A stretch of 64,000 nt of DNA. Source: Marinobacterium ramblicola. Its GTDB lineage: Bacteria; Pseudomonadota; Gammaproteobacteria; Pseudomonadales; Balneatricaceae. Position numbers and translations under genes: made by a program. Shown piece by piece: positions 50,773-60,193 of this stretch (position 1 is the stretch's first letter; every line of letters begins with the position of its first letter). The notes under the pieces are model-generated. The model was not told the DNA's origin. It worked only from the letters and a program-made list of their open reading frames with translations, and did no database searches. The stretch is taken from positions 39,530 to 103,529 of the forward strand of contig NZ_JAHREP010000019.1 in the NCBI RefSeq assembly GCF_019084545.1. The letters are read 5' to 3'.

Positions 50773-51795
50773 ATGAGTCAAAAAATCCTGATAACCGGCG
50801 GCGCCGGCTATATCGGCTCACATACGTGTGTTGAATTATTGCAAGCCGGCCATGATGTGCTGGTGCTGGATAACCTCTGCAACGCCAGTCGCGAGTCGCT
50901 GGCGAGGGTCGAGAGAATAACCGGGCGTTCGCCCGCGTTTATCGAAGGTGATATTCGTGATCGCGCGCTGCTGGATAGGCTGTTTGCCGAGCACAAGATA
51001 GGTGCGGTGCTGCATTTCGCCGGATTGAAGGCGGTCGGGGAGAGTGTCGATCAACCGCTCAAGTATTACGACAACAACGTCAACGGATCTCTGGTGCTGA
51101 CCCAGGCGATGCAGGCCGCGGGGGTGTTCACACTGGTGTTCAGCTCCTCGGCGACGGTGTATGGCGACCCGCAGCAAATCCCTATCAGTGAAGCCTGTCC
51201 GCCAGGATTGCCGACCAACCCCTATGGGCGCAGCAAGCTGATGGTGGAGCAGATGCTCGAGGATGCCGTCCGTTCCGATCCGCGTTGGCGGATCGCGATT
51301 CTGCGCTACTTCAACCCCGTCGGTGCCCATGAAAGCGGGCTTATCGGGGAGGACCCCAACGACATCCCCAATAACCTGTTGCCCTATATCGCGCAGGTGG
51401 CGATCGGTAAGCTGGAGCGGCTGTCGGTGTTTGGTAATGACTACCCGACCCCAGACGGGACGGGGGTGCGTGACTATATCCATGTGGTCGATCTGGCGGC
51501 AGGGCATCTGGCGGCGCTTCGATATCTGCAGGATCGAGCAGGCGCGCATATCTGGAACCTGGGTACTGGCCAGGGCTATTCGGTGCTTGAGATGGTCAAG
51601 GCGTTCGAGAGCGCATCTCGACGGCCGGTGCCCTATCAGGTTGTGCCCAGACGAGCGGGGGATATCGCCACCTGCTATGCCGATCCCGCCAAGGCACGTA
51701 CCGAGCTCGACTGGACAGCCCGCCGAGGCCTGGAGGAGATGATGGCCGATGCCTGGCGTTGGCAATCACAAAACCCGGATGGATACGGGTGTTGA
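50773..51795 (+). CDS. galE: UDP-glucose 4-epimerase
   Basis: GalE interconverts UDP-glucose and UDP-galactose. The 340-residue protein has [25 protein letters not shown] and the catalytic YxxxK in [11 protein letters not shown]. The C-terminal part has [19 protein letters not shown] and TCYADPAKA. It closes the first ops-led gene run. A 233-base gap with the second ops element follows. Confidence 0.95.
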   Translation: MSQKILITGGAGYIGSHTCVELLQAGHDVLVLDNLCNASRESLARVERITGRSPAFIEGDIRDRALLDRLFAEHKIGAVLHFAGLKAVGESVDQPLKYYDNNVNGSLVLTQAMQAAGVFTLVFSSSATVYGDPQQIPISEACPPGLPTNPYGRSKLMVEQMLEDAVRSDPRWRIAILRYFNPVGAHESGLIGEDPNDIPNNLLPYIAQVAIGKLERLSVFGNDYPTPDGTGVRDYIHVVDLAAGHLAALRYLQDRAGAHIWNLGTGQGYSVLEMVKAFESASRRPVPYQVVPRRAGDIATCYADPAKARTELDWTARRGLEEMMADAWRWQSQNPDGYGC

Positions 51796-51950
51796 GTATT
51801 GGTCTTCCGCTACCCGGTTTTGAATAACGGTCGGTTTATCCCTTTCTCTGTGTCGCCCATCCATCATGGTGTAAGATCTTTCGCTTATTTTAAACCCAAG
51901 TTAGTACGATTAAGCGGATCGAGACACCCCGGCGTTGAGGAAGCCCGTTT

Positions 51951-51977
51951 GCAACCTCAGGGCGGTAGCGTGTTTGA
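51951..51977 (+). promoter_or_regulatory. ops element (RfaH recruitment site), second copy
   Basis: GGCGGTAGCGTG at 51961-51972 is again identical to the E. coli ops core, with the same GCAACCTC left flank and TGA right flank as the copy at 37061. It lies 57 bases before the large sugar transferase gene. A possible -10 box TAAGAT (51871-51876) is upstream. The 51796-52028 gap holds no gene. Confidence 0.9.
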
Positions 51978-52028
51978 TCACTCATGATTAGACCGCAATT
52001 GGTTAGATAAAGGACTGTAGTCAACCAA

Positions 52029-53414
52029 ATGAAGCTTGGACACTCATCGTCAACACGTGTACGCGGGCTGACCTTCTGGATTCAGCTGTCGGTGGCAAAC
52101 CTGCTGCTGATCTCGCTCCTCGTTGTCCTGACCATCCTCAAAACCGGCGATGTCGCGCCCCATTACCGTACCTTGGCCGCGCTCACATTGTTGGGCTCCG
52201 TCCCTGTTTACAACCTCACCCAGGTTTACGATAAGCGCCTGGGGTATCTTGCCGGCTTACGTCATCTGCTGGTTGGTTGGCTACTGCTCCTGGGCCTTCT
52301 GGCGGTGCTGGCCTTCGTGACCAAAACCAGTGAGCTCTACTCCCGCGAGGTGCTGCTGCAGTGGCTGACGCTGGGGTTCATCGTCCAGGCGGTTGCCTTT
52401 CTGCCCCTGCATAGAGCATCCAGACAGTACCACAGCAAACTCAGGGCCCGCCGCCGGGCGGCCATACTGGGTACCGGCGAACTGGCGCTGCAGTTGGCGG
52501 AGACGTTAAACGTCAAACGCGGCGAGCCGTTGATTGGCCTGATCGACACCGATGATCAACCGGGCAAGGACGACAACCTCTACCCGATCATCGGGCAGGC
52601 GGCGCATCTGCGTCAGTTGATCGACGAGCACGAGTTGCGCCGCCTCTATATCGCACTTCCCGCGGCGCGAATGGATCAGATCGAGTCGCTCTATATCGAT
52701 CTGCTCGACACCAACGTCGATGTGGTCTGGATACCCGATCTGGCCAGCATGGTGATGTTGAACCACTCGGTATCGGACATCGATGGATTGCCGGCCATCC
52801 ACCTAAACGAGAGTCCGCTGACCGCCTACCCCACCGGGGCCTTTCTAAAAGCGGTGATGGACAGGGGGCTGGCGCTTATCGGCATCCTGCTGATCAGCCC
52901 ACTGCTGTTGATCACGGCCCTTGCGGTCAAGCTCTCCTCTCCCGGACCTGTACTGTTCAAGCAGCCGCGCCATGGTTACGGCAAGGTGTTTCATGTGCTC
53001 AAGTTTCGCTCCATGCGTATGCATGACGACCTGCAGGTGAAGCAGGCAACCCGCCATGACCCCCGTATCACCGCTGTCGGGCGCTTTATTCGTCGCACGT
53101 CGATCGACGAGCTGCCGCAACTGTTCAACGTGCTGCGCGGCGAGATGTCCCTGGTGGGCCCGCGTCCCCATGCGATAGCACATAACGATTACTATTCGGA
53201 CAAGATCACCGCCTACATGGCACGCCATCGCATCAAGCCGGGCATCACCGGGCTTGCGCAGGTCAGTGGCTGTCGCGGCGAGACGGAAACACTGGACAAG
53301 ATGCAGCGGCGAGTCGAGCTGGACCTGCAGTACATCAACTCCTGGTCGCTCTGGCTGGATATCAAGATCCTGCTGAAGACCCCGTTTACGCTGCTGTCCA
53401 GAGACATCTATTAA
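52029..53414 (+). CDS. Undecaprenyl-phosphate sugar phosphotransferase, WcaJ-like
   Basis: The 461-residue protein has four or five N-terminal membrane helices (about 15-125) and a Rossmann-like middle domain. The C-terminal phosphoglycosyl transferase domain has VLFKQPRHGYGKVFHVLKFR, IDELPQLFNVLRGEMSLVGP, RPHAIAHN and KPGITGLAQVSGCRGET. It should prime repeat-unit synthesis, commonly with glucose-1-P. It is the first gene after the second ops element, so it may start a polysaccharide distinct from that of the 48204 enzyme. Confidence 0.92.
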   Translation: MKLGHSSSTRVRGLTFWIQLSVANLLLISLLVVLTILKTGDVAPHYRTLAALTLLGSVPVYNLTQVYDKRLGYLAGLRHLLVGWLLLLGLLAVLAFVTKTSELYSREVLLQWLTLGFIVQAVAFLPLHRASRQYHSKLRARRRAAILGTGELALQLAETLNVKRGEPLIGLIDTDDQPGKDDNLYPIIGQAAHLRQLIDEHELRRLYIALPAARMDQIESLYIDLLDTNVDVVWIPDLASMVMLNHSVSDIDGLPAIHLNESPLTAYPTGAFLKAVMDRGLALIGILLISPLLLITALAVKLSSPGPVLFKQPRHGYGKVFHVLKFRSMRMHDDLQVKQATRHDPRITAVGRFIRRTSIDELPQLFNVLRGEMSLVGPRPHAIAHNDYYSDKITAYMARHRIKPGITGLAQVSGCRGETETLDKMQRRVELDLQYINSWSLWLDIKILLKTPFTLLSRDIY

Positions 53415-53458
53415 CCCAAGCGATTAAACCAGACGATAAAACCAAGAGGGCAAAGGAT

Positions 53459-54838
53459 ATGCCTTACAGACGCATCGAACACCACGGCGCAAAAGATGGC
53501 GTCACCGGCTCCTGCCACCAGCTCCATATAGACGACCGGCAGAGCCTGCTGATCGACTGCGGACTGTTTCAGGGCGCGGAGGTGTCGGGCACACAACATG
53601 ACGACAGCGATCCGCAGGCGATCCCGTTCAGTACCGACGGCATCCGTGCGCTGATCGTTACCCATGTACATATCGACCATGTGGGACGGATACCCTGGCT
53701 TCTGGCGGCGGGATTCAAGGGGCCGATCATCTGCTCAGAACCCTCGGCCAGGCTGCTTCCGCTGGTGCTGGAGGATGCGTTCAAGCTCGGCATCAGCCGT
53801 GACACCCGGCTGGTGGAGCGCTACCTGGCGCAGCTGAGCGCCCGCACGATCGCACTGCCGTACAAAGCCTGGTTCACGCTGATCGATGACGACCGGCGAC
53901 GGGTCAGGATCAAACTGCAGCGGGCCGGGCATATACTCGGCTCCGCCTACGTGGAGTGCGATCTGCTGGATCGAGTCAGCGGCCGGAACCGGCGGATCGT
54001 GTTCTCCGGCGACCTGGGTGCCCCCTATGCGCCGCTGCTGCCGGCGCCCCGTGCGCCCTACCGCGCCGATGTGCTGGTGTTGGAGAGTACCTACGGCGAC
54101 CGCCTGCACGATGACCGACGTACGCGTATAGAACGCCTGCGCACCGCCATCGAGCGGGCGCAGCGCAACGGCGGCACCCTGCTGATCCCCGCGTTCAGCA
54201 TCGGTCGCACCCAGGAGATCCTCTATGAGCTGGAGGCGCTGCAATCGGATTTCGGCATGACCGAGCTACCCGTGGTGCTCGACTCGCCGCTGGCCGCGCG
54301 GTTTACCCAGGTCTATCGCGAGCTGAAACCCTACTGGGATGCCGAAGCGCATCGCCGGCTGGCGCAGGGGCATAAACCGCTCGGCTTCGACAATCTGCTG
54401 ACCGTCGACAGCCACGCACAGCACCAGCAGATGGTGGCGCACCTGGCCACATCGGGCCGTCCCGCCATCGTCATCGCGGGCAGCGGCATGTGCAACGCCG
54501 GACGCATCGTCAACTACCTGAAGGCGATGCTGGGTGAGCCGAAACACGCCGTGCTGTTCGTCGGTTATCAGGCAGAGGGCACGCCCGGGCGCGATATCCA
54601 GCAGTATGGCCCGCGCGGCGGCTATGTCTGGTTGGATGACGAGCGTATCGACATCCGCGCCCATATCCAGACCATCGGCGGCTACTCCGCCCATGCCGAT
54701 CAGCGCGGGCTGGTGAATTTTGTGAAACGGATGCGGCATAAACCGGAGGAGGTTCGGTTGGTGCATGGGAATGAGGGAGCGAAACAAGCGTTGAGCGCAG
54801 CACTGAGTAAAGTGTGCAGTGCATCAGTGATGGGGTGA
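53459..54838 (+). CDS. Beta-CASP metallo-beta-lactamase-fold hydrolase (RNase-like)
   Basis: The 459-residue protein has the metal site HVHIDH (about 69-74). Further MBL motifs are GHILGSAYVE and VFSGDLGAPY, and the beta-CASP block includes LLIPAFSIGRTQEILYELEA, VIAGSGMCNAGRI and a C-terminal TIGGYSAHADQ. Family members are RNA exo- or endonucleases of the CPSF73/RNase J-like group. Its place 45 bases after a sugar transferase is unexpected. The substrate is not deducible. Confidence 0.9.
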   Translation: MPYRRIEHHGAKDGVTGSCHQLHIDDRQSLLIDCGLFQGAEVSGTQHDDSDPQAIPFSTDGIRALIVTHVHIDHVGRIPWLLAAGFKGPIICSEPSARLLPLVLEDAFKLGISRDTRLVERYLAQLSARTIALPYKAWFTLIDDDRRRVRIKLQRAGHILGSAYVECDLLDRVSGRNRRIVFSGDLGAPYAPLLPAPRAPYRADVLVLESTYGDRLHDDRRTRIERLRTAIERAQRNGGTLLIPAFSIGRTQEILYELEALQSDFGMTELPVVLDSPLAARFTQVYRELKPYWDAEAHRRLAQGHKPLGFDNLLTVDSHAQHQQMVAHLATSGRPAIVIAGSGMCNAGRIVNYLKAMLGEPKHAVLFVGYQAEGTPGRDIQQYGPRGGYVWLDDERIDIRAHIQTIGGYSAHADQRGLVNFVKRMRHKPEEVRLVHGNEGAKQALSAALSKVCSASVMG

Positions 54839-54844
54839 GTAACC

Positions 54845-54956
54845 ATGCCGACGCTGCTCAACACCCAAGACACAAGAGCTGAAAGAGAGTTTAACCATCA
54901 TTGAAGAGAACCGTTCCGAGTTCCTGGAGGCGTGGTATGGCTGGTTTGGCCGGTAA
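54845..54956 (+). pseudogene. DUF4160 remnant with internal deletion
   Basis: The region begins ATGCCGACGCTGCTC, resembling the MPTLL start of DUF4160 proteins. It then jumps, in another frame, to a C-terminal segment QELKESLTIIEENRSEFLEA followed by a WYGWFGR end and TAA at 54954-54956. About 50 central residues are missing. DUF4160 genes commonly precede DUF2442 genes, as here; the remnant overlaps the DUF2442 start by 20 bases. Confidence 0.65.
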
Positions 54957-55176
54957 ATCTGTGCATTTTGACGACAGTTATCTCCATGTCGAACTGGAGG
55001 ATGGCCGTATCATTTCAACCCCTATGACCTGGTATCCAGAGCTGGAGTCGGCGCCCGTTAAAGCGGTGCGCAACTACCGGTTTATCTGCGATGCGACCGG
55101 CATCGAATGGCCGGAGATCGACTATCACCTGAGCATTGAGGCGATGTTGAAGAGTCCGGCGATCCAGGCCGCGTAG
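54937..55176 (+). CDS. DUF2442 domain protein
   Basis: The 79-residue protein matches DUF2442: VHFDDSYLHVELEDGRIIST, PMTWYPEL and WPEIDYHLSIEAML. ATG 54937 with GGAGG seven bases upstream is preferred; an in-frame TTG at 54901 lies within the DUF4160 remnant. DUF4160-DUF2442 pairs resemble toxin-antitoxin operons in layout, but their function is unknown to me. Here the partner is broken. Confidence 0.8.
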   Translation: MAGLAGKSVHFDDSYLHVELEDGRIISTPMTWYPELESAPVKAVRNYRFICDATGIEWPEIDYHLSIEAMLKSPAIQAA

Positions 55177-55230
55177 AGAGCCTATAGCTGCGGCAAGTCG
55201 TTTATCTCTCACCGTTTGTCCGGAGTACCT

Positions 55231-55426
55231 GTGCCCCATATCCAGACCATTGGTGGCTACTCCGCCCATGCGAATCAGCGGGGGGCTGGTGAATTTCGTC
55301 AAAGGGATCAGGCACAAGCCAAAGAAGATACGCCTGGTGCATGGTAACCTTGGTGCCAAAGAGTTATTGAAAGCCGCACTGGCGCCGGTATGCGAACGCG
55401 GAACGCTAGTCTGCACACAGTATTAA
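55231..55426 (+). pseudogene. Frameshifted C-terminal fragment of a beta-CASP MBL paralogue
   Basis: Translation gives PHIQTIGGYSAHANQRG, then after a one-base shift LVNFVKGIRHKPKKIRLVHG and continues to [15 protein letters not shown]. This mirrors the last 60 or so residues of the intact protein ending at 54838 (HIQTIGGYSAHADQRG, LVNFVKRMRHKPEEVRLVHG). The nucleotide identity is clearly imperfect, so it is an old duplicate or a paralogue remnant, separated from the intact gene by the DUF4160/DUF2442 segment. Confidence 0.75.
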
Positions 55427-55451
55427 CACCACTTTCGGAGTAGAAGAAGTA

Positions 55452-56879
55452 ATGCCCGATCTACAGGCCGTGATTGAGATCGCCCGCCACGCGGGTGAAA
55501 AAATCATGGCAATCTACGCGCAGGATTTTGCTGTTTACGACAAAGCCGACAGTAGCCCTTTGACCGAGGCGGACCTGGCGTCTCACCACTGCATCGTCGA
55601 TGGTCTTCACAAGCTGACACCCGAGATCCCCGTTCTCTCGGAAGAGTCTTCGAAGAGTGATATCGAAGCGCGCATGAGCTGGCCCCGATACTGGCTGATC
55701 GACCCGCTGGACGGCACCAAAGAGTTCATCAAGAAAAACGGCGAATTCACCGTCAATATCGCATTGATCGATAACCATAAGCCGGTGCTGGGTGTTGTCT
55801 ACGTGCCGGCCAAAGAGATCACCTATTACGGTGAGGCTGAGCGGGGGGCGTTCAAGGTCGAAGGTGGCGTCACACAAGCCATCAAGGTGAAGCCCATTCC
55901 TGAAGAGGGCGAAATCTGGCAGGTTGTCGGCAGTCGTTCGCATCAGAGCGACGAGTTCCGTGAATTCATCGAAGTGCTGCCAAAGGCCGAAATCGTCTCC
56001 ATGGGCAGCTCACTCAAGCTATGCCTGGTGGCGGAAGGCAAGGCAGACCTCTACCCAAGGCTTGGACCGACCAGCGAGTGGGATACGGCAGCCGCCCAAG
56101 CCGTGGTAGAAGCCGCAGGTGGACAGGTTTTGGAGTACCCCAGCCTTAAGCCTATGCGCTACAACACCCGCCAAGACACACTGTTGAACCCTTGGTTCAT
56201 GGTCTGCTCGGAGGTGTCTGACGTCTGGGCATCGGGCCGTACTCATGAACCGAAACCCTCCCAATACGAATTCCGAGCCAACGACAGCCAGGCTGAGGTG
56301 GTGTGGAACCACACCTCGGTAACCCCTGAAGTACGCGCCAAGCAGAAAAACCAGCATCCCAAATGTATCTGGTTTACCGGACTTTCCGGCTCCGGCAAAT
56401 CCACCCTCGCCAATGCGCTGGAGAAAGCACTGGTAGAGAAGGGCTACCACACCATGCTGCTGGATGGTGACAACCTTCGCCACGGCCTATGTAAAGACTT
56501 GGGGATGTCAGAAGCTGATAGAACGGAAAATATCCGCAGGGTTGGCGAACTTGCCAAAGTGATGACCGAGGCGGGCCTTATCGTCATTACCGCATTCATA
56601 TCGCCGTTCCGGGCGGACCGGGATGCAGCACGCATGTTGTTCCGTGAGGGGGATTTCATCGAGGTGTATGTCGAAACACCGCTCGAGGTTTGTGAACAGC
56701 GTGATCCGAAGGGCCTCTATCAAAAAGCACGCAGTGGGGTGATTAAAGACTTTACCGGTGTTGACAGCCCTTACGAACCTCCCCTGTCGCCAGAAGTTAG
56801 CGCTAATACGGCGTGCACTCTGGTGACGAACATACTAGACGACGTCCTGAATGTAGTCGCGAGTTCTCTAGATATATAG
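55452..56879 (+). CDS. CysQ-CysC fusion: 3'(2'),5'-bisphosphate nucleotidase and adenylylsulfate kinase
   Basis: The 475-residue protein joins two enzymes. Residues about 1-255 are CysQ-like, with [16 protein letters not shown] (84-92) and a [15 protein letters not shown] metal-site block. CysQ hydrolyses PAP to AMP. Residues about 285-475 are APS kinase (CysC), with P-loop GLSGSGKST (310-318), [16 protein letters not shown] and [13 protein letters not shown]. CysC makes PAPS. The linker (about 256-305) includes [16 protein letters not shown], a normal CysC N-terminal lead. Both halves look catalytically intact. CGGAG precedes ATG 55452. A sulfotransferase user of PAPS is not in the window. 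Confidence 0.92.
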   Translation: MPDLQAVIEIARHAGEKIMAIYAQDFAVYDKADSSPLTEADLASHHCIVDGLHKLTPEIPVLSEESSKSDIEARMSWPRYWLIDPLDGTKEFIKKNGEFTVNIALIDNHKPVLGVVYVPAKEITYYGEAERGAFKVEGGVTQAIKVKPIPEEGEIWQVVGSRSHQSDEFREFIEVLPKAEIVSMGSSLKLCLVAEGKADLYPRLGPTSEWDTAAAQAVVEAAGGQVLEYPSLKPMRYNTRQDTLLNPWFMVCSEVSDVWASGRTHEPKPSQYEFRANDSQAEVVWNHTSVTPEVRAKQKNQHPKCIWFTGLSGSGKSTLANALEKALVEKGYHTMLLDGDNLRHGLCKDLGMSEADRTENIRRVGELAKVMTEAGLIVITAFISPFRADRDAARMLFREGDFIEVYVETPLEVCEQRDPKGLYQKARSGVIKDFTGVDSPYEPPLSPEVSANTACTLVTNILDDVLNVVASSLDI

Positions 56880-57161
56880 GCAACTTATGTCAGTAATACG
56901 TTTTTTGCGTTCTTAATGAAATGGTAGTTACCAGCTTGATGATGGATAAATAAAATATAGGGATAGATCTGCCGGTCTTGTAACCTATTACATAATAGAT
57001 TTTTAATAATAATGCTGATTGTGTGCGATAAGTTTAGTTTTATACTATGACGCTGATCGAAAATAGTCTGTCAATTTTAATTCTATATATCAGTATGGGA
57101 TTAGAGTATAAGCTTTGATTGTTTTTAGCATGATTTTTGATGTTAGTGGAGACTTGTTACA
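56880..57161. other. AT-rich intergenic region before rfbB with candidate promoter
   Basis: No gene is evident. Composition changes sharply to AT-rich here and stays so to about 63850. TTGTGT (57019-57024) and TATACT (57041-57046) with a 16-base spacer form a candidate promoter for the rfbB operon. No ops element was found here. Confidence 0.4.
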
Positions 57162-58247
57162 ATGAAAATTCTTGTTACTGGTGGAGCTGGCTTTATTGGT
57201 TCGGCTGTTATTCGCTATATCATCAAAAATACTCAGGATTCCATCATAAATGTCGATAAACTTACCTATGCGGGTAATATTGAAAATCTGAACGAAATCT
57301 ATAAGTCAGATCGTTATTTTTTTGAGAAGGTGGATATATGTAACCGAGCCGAGCTGGAGCGCGTATTTTTTGAGCAGCAGCCAGATGCTATTATGCATCT
57401 CGCTGCTGAGAGTCATGTAGATCGCTCGATTGATGGACCGGCTGCATTTATTGAGACAAACATTGTTGGTACCTGCACACTGCTTGAGGTTGCACGAAAC
57501 TATTGGCAGGAGCTGGATAGCACGCGTAAGCGGGCGTTTCGTTTTCATCATATTTCTACTGATGAAGTATATGGTGACCTACCACACCCGTCAGAGATGG
57601 ACGATGCAGGGCAGTATATGTTTACTGAAACAACATCATACAGGCCTAGCAGTCCGTACTCTGCGAGCAAAGCCAGTTCGGACCACTTAGTACGTGCCTG
57701 GATGCGTACCTATGGCTTGCCAGTTATGATAACCAACTGTTCCAACAACTATGGTCCTTACCATTTTCCGGAAAAGCTTGTTCCTCTGATGATCCTTAAT
57801 GCGTTAGAAGGTAAGCCTTTGCCTGTGTACGGTCAGGGAGATCAAATTCGTGATTGGCTCTATGTTGAAGATCACGCCCAGGCACTTTATATAGTTATCA
57901 CTGAAGGAAAAATTGGTGAAACCTACAATATTGGTGGGCATAACGAAAAGCGGAATATAGAAGTGGTTAAAACCATTTGTGAAGTTCTTCAGCAACTGGC
58001 ACCGCCAAAAGACTATCTTAAAATTAGCTCTTACGAAGAATTGATCACGTTCGTACAAGACCGCCCAGGCCACGACCGACGATATGCAATTGATGCAAGT
58101 AAGATCCAGCGCGAATTGGGTTGGCGGCCGGAGGAAAGTTTTGAATCCGGTATTCGCAAAACGGTTCAGTGGTATCTCGACAACATTGACTGGTGCCGCC
58201 GTGTTCAGGATGGCACATACCAGCGTGAGCGCCTGGGGCAGATCTGA
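57162..58247 (+). CDS. rfbB: dTDP-glucose 4,6-dehydratase
   Basis: RfbB (RmlB/RffG) makes dTDP-4-keto-6-deoxyglucose. The 361-residue SDR protein has [40 protein letters not shown] and the [15 protein letters not shown] catalytic site. It starts the AT-rich second sugar cluster. With wecE downstream but no rmlC or rmlD, the route leads to dTDP-Fuc4N rather than rhamnose. Confidence 0.96.
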   Translation: MKILVTGGAGFIGSAVIRYIIKNTQDSIINVDKLTYAGNIENLNEIYKSDRYFFEKVDICNRAELERVFFEQQPDAIMHLAAESHVDRSIDGPAAFIETNIVGTCTLLEVARNYWQELDSTRKRAFRFHHISTDEVYGDLPHPSEMDDAGQYMFTETTSYRPSSPYSASKASSDHLVRAWMRTYGLPVMITNCSNNYGPYHFPEKLVPLMILNALEGKPLPVYGQGDQIRDWLYVEDHAQALYIVITEGKIGETYNIGGHNEKRNIEVVKTICEVLQQLAPPKDYLKISSYEELITFVQDRPGHDRRYAIDASKIQRELGWRPEESFESGIRKTVQWYLDNIDWCRRVQDGTYQRERLGQI

Positions 58248-58265
58248 TTACAGCGAGGACAAACA

Positions 58266-59135
58266 ATGAAAGGCATTATTCTTGCCGGCGGCTCCGGCAC
58301 CCGGTTGTATCCCATCACGAAAGGTGTGTCCAAGCAGTTGTTGCCAATCTATGACAAACCGATGATCTATTATCCGCTGTCAGTTCTCATGTTAGCGGGA
58401 ATCCGCGACATCCTGATTATATCGACGCCAGAGGACTTGCCAAACTTTGAAAAACTACTGGGTGATGGTAGTAATTTTGGCATTCAGCTCAGCTACGCTG
58501 AACAGCTAAATCCGGATGGACTTGCTCAGGCTTTTATAATTGGCGAGGACTTTATTGGTGATGACAGCGTGTGTTTGGTTCTCGGTGATAACATCTTTTA
58601 TGGACAGGGTTTTTCACCCAAGCTAAAGCAAGCTGCAGCCCGCAGTAGTGGTGCTACAGTATTTGGTTATCAGGTAAAAGATCCTGAGCGTTTTGGCGTG
58701 GTGGCGTTTGATGAAAACAATCGTGCGATATCGATAGAGGAAAAACCGACTCAACCTAAATCCAACTACGCTGTGACCGGACTATATTTTTATGACAATG
58801 ATGTGGTGGAAATCGCCAAACAGGTAAAACCCTCTCATCGTGGAGAGTTGGAGATCACCAGCGTTAACCAAGCATACCTAGAGCGTGGAGATCTTAATGT
58901 TGAATTGCTGGGGCGTGGTTTTGCTTGGTTGGATACAGGGACGCATGAAAGCTTGCTCGAAGCATCTCAGTTTGTTGAGACGATTGAACATAGGCAAGGA
59001 CTTAAAATAGCGTGTTTAGAAGAAATTGCATACCGTAGTGGCTGGTTGAGTAAAGAGCAGTTGATAAAGAAAGCACATGCCCTAATTAAGAATGGGTATG
59101 GGCAATATTTGCTACGTTTGGGATCGGATCAGTGA
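58266..59135 (+). CDS. rfbA: Glucose-1-phosphate thymidylyltransferase
   Basis: RfbA (RmlA/RffH) makes dTDP-glucose from dTTP and glucose-1-phosphate. The 289-residue protein has the signature [20 protein letters not shown], the [10 protein letters not shown] block and [20 protein letters not shown]. It follows rfbB by 18 bases and overlaps the next gene by four bases. Confidence 0.96.
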   Translation: MKGIILAGGSGTRLYPITKGVSKQLLPIYDKPMIYYPLSVLMLAGIRDILIISTPEDLPNFEKLLGDGSNFGIQLSYAEQLNPDGLAQAFIIGEDFIGDDSVCLVLGDNIFYGQGFSPKLKQAAARSSGATVFGYQVKDPERFGVVAFDENNRAISIEEKPTQPKSNYAVTGLYFYDNDVVEIAKQVKPSHRGELEITSVNQAYLERGDLNVELLGRGFAWLDTGTHESLLEASQFVETIEHRQGLKIACLEEIAYRSGWLSKEQLIKKAHALIKNGYGQYLLRLGSDQ

Positions 59136-60193
59136 AAAAAGAAATTTTACATGTTTGTGGTTTGGGTCCCATTATTCCGCCATATGTTGATTTTTTAGAA
59201 GAATCCTTTGATTTAGGTAACCATTATTTTTGGGTGTATGGTGATCATGATAGATATCCACTTAATAAAGAAAATAATGTATATAAAGTAAAAAATGGTT
59301 ACATAAATAGATTGGAAGGCTGCCTTGTTTTCATAAAAAATGTATCTTCTGCTGAAAAGGTGATACTTCATGGGTTATTTGATACTAGAATTATACTGAT
59401 GTTATGGATGATGCCATGGGTGGCTTATAAATGCTATTGGATTATGTGGGGTGGTGATCTTTACTCCCATAAAAATGGTAAAAAAAACTGGAAGGTGAGA
59501 GTTAGAAATTTCTTTTCTCGTCAGGTGATAAAAAAAATAGGGCATTTGGTTACGTATGTGCCTGGAGATATTAAGCGAGCTCAGAAATGGTGTGCTGCTC
59601 GTGGAGAATACCATGAATGCCTGATGTATCTCAGTAATGTAGTGAGTTTGGAAAAAATTAAAGCGGTAGAGAGGATATCAGAATCGCATTCCGGTTTACA
59701 TATACTGGTGGGGAATTCCGCAGATCCGAGCAATAACCATGTTGAATCCTTTAAAAAGATTCTACCGTATAGAGATAAGGATATAAGAATCTATGTACCA
59801 CTGTCTTATGGGGATCAGGAGCATGCAAAAAAGGTTATGTCTCTGGGATATGAATGGTTTGGCGATAGGTTTTATCCGCTTACTTCTTTTATGGAATACG
59901 ACGATTATTTTAAGTTTCTTAAAAATATTGATATTGCTATTTTTAATCATGAGAGACAACAGGCGATGGGTAATACAATCACATTGCTGGCGTTGGGAAA
60001 AACAGTTTACATGAGATCAGATGTCAGTCAGTGGGATTTGTTTTCTAGTAAGGGTATAAAAATACTGAATATTGCTGATTTTGATAGTAGTACGCTTGAT
60101 TCAACTAGGTTGGCTAGGAATAAAGAAATCGTGATTGAAAATTTCAGTCGTAAAAAACTAATAGAACAATACTCAAAGCTGTTACGTAAATGA
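59132..60193 (+). CDS. WecF-like glycosyltransferase (GT56, Fuc4NAc transferase family)
   Basis: The 353-residue protein resembles TDP-Fuc4NAc:lipid II transferase WecF. It has ILHVCG at the N-terminus, [23 protein letters not shown] and [16 protein letters not shown], followed by [15 protein letters not shown]. WecF adds Fuc4NAc to the enterobacterial common antigen lipid. Here the pathway genes around it predict a formylated Fuc4N donor. The gene is strongly AT-rich. Confidence 0.82.
   Translation: MKKEILHVCGLGPIIPPYVDFLEESFDLGNHYFWVYGDHDRYPLNKENNVYKVKNGYINRLEGCLVFIKNVSSAEKVILHGLFDTRIILMLWMMPWVAYKCYWIMWGGDLYSHKNGKKNWKVRVRNFFSRQVIKKIGHLVTYVPGDIKRAQKWCAARGEYHECLMYLSNVVSLEKIKAVERISESHSGLHILVGNSADPSNNHVESFKKILPYRDKDIRIYVPLSYGDQEHAKKVMSLGYEWFGDRFYPLTSFMEYDDYFKFLKNIDIAIFNHERQQAMGNTITLLALGKTVYMRSDVSQWDLFSSKGIKILNIADFDSSTLDSTRLARNKEIVIENFSRKKLIEQYSKLLRK

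Noticed and set aside
51774..51793. ACCCG/CGGGT hairpin at the end of galE as a terminator
   Set aside because: It lies within the coding end and lacks a following T-run.
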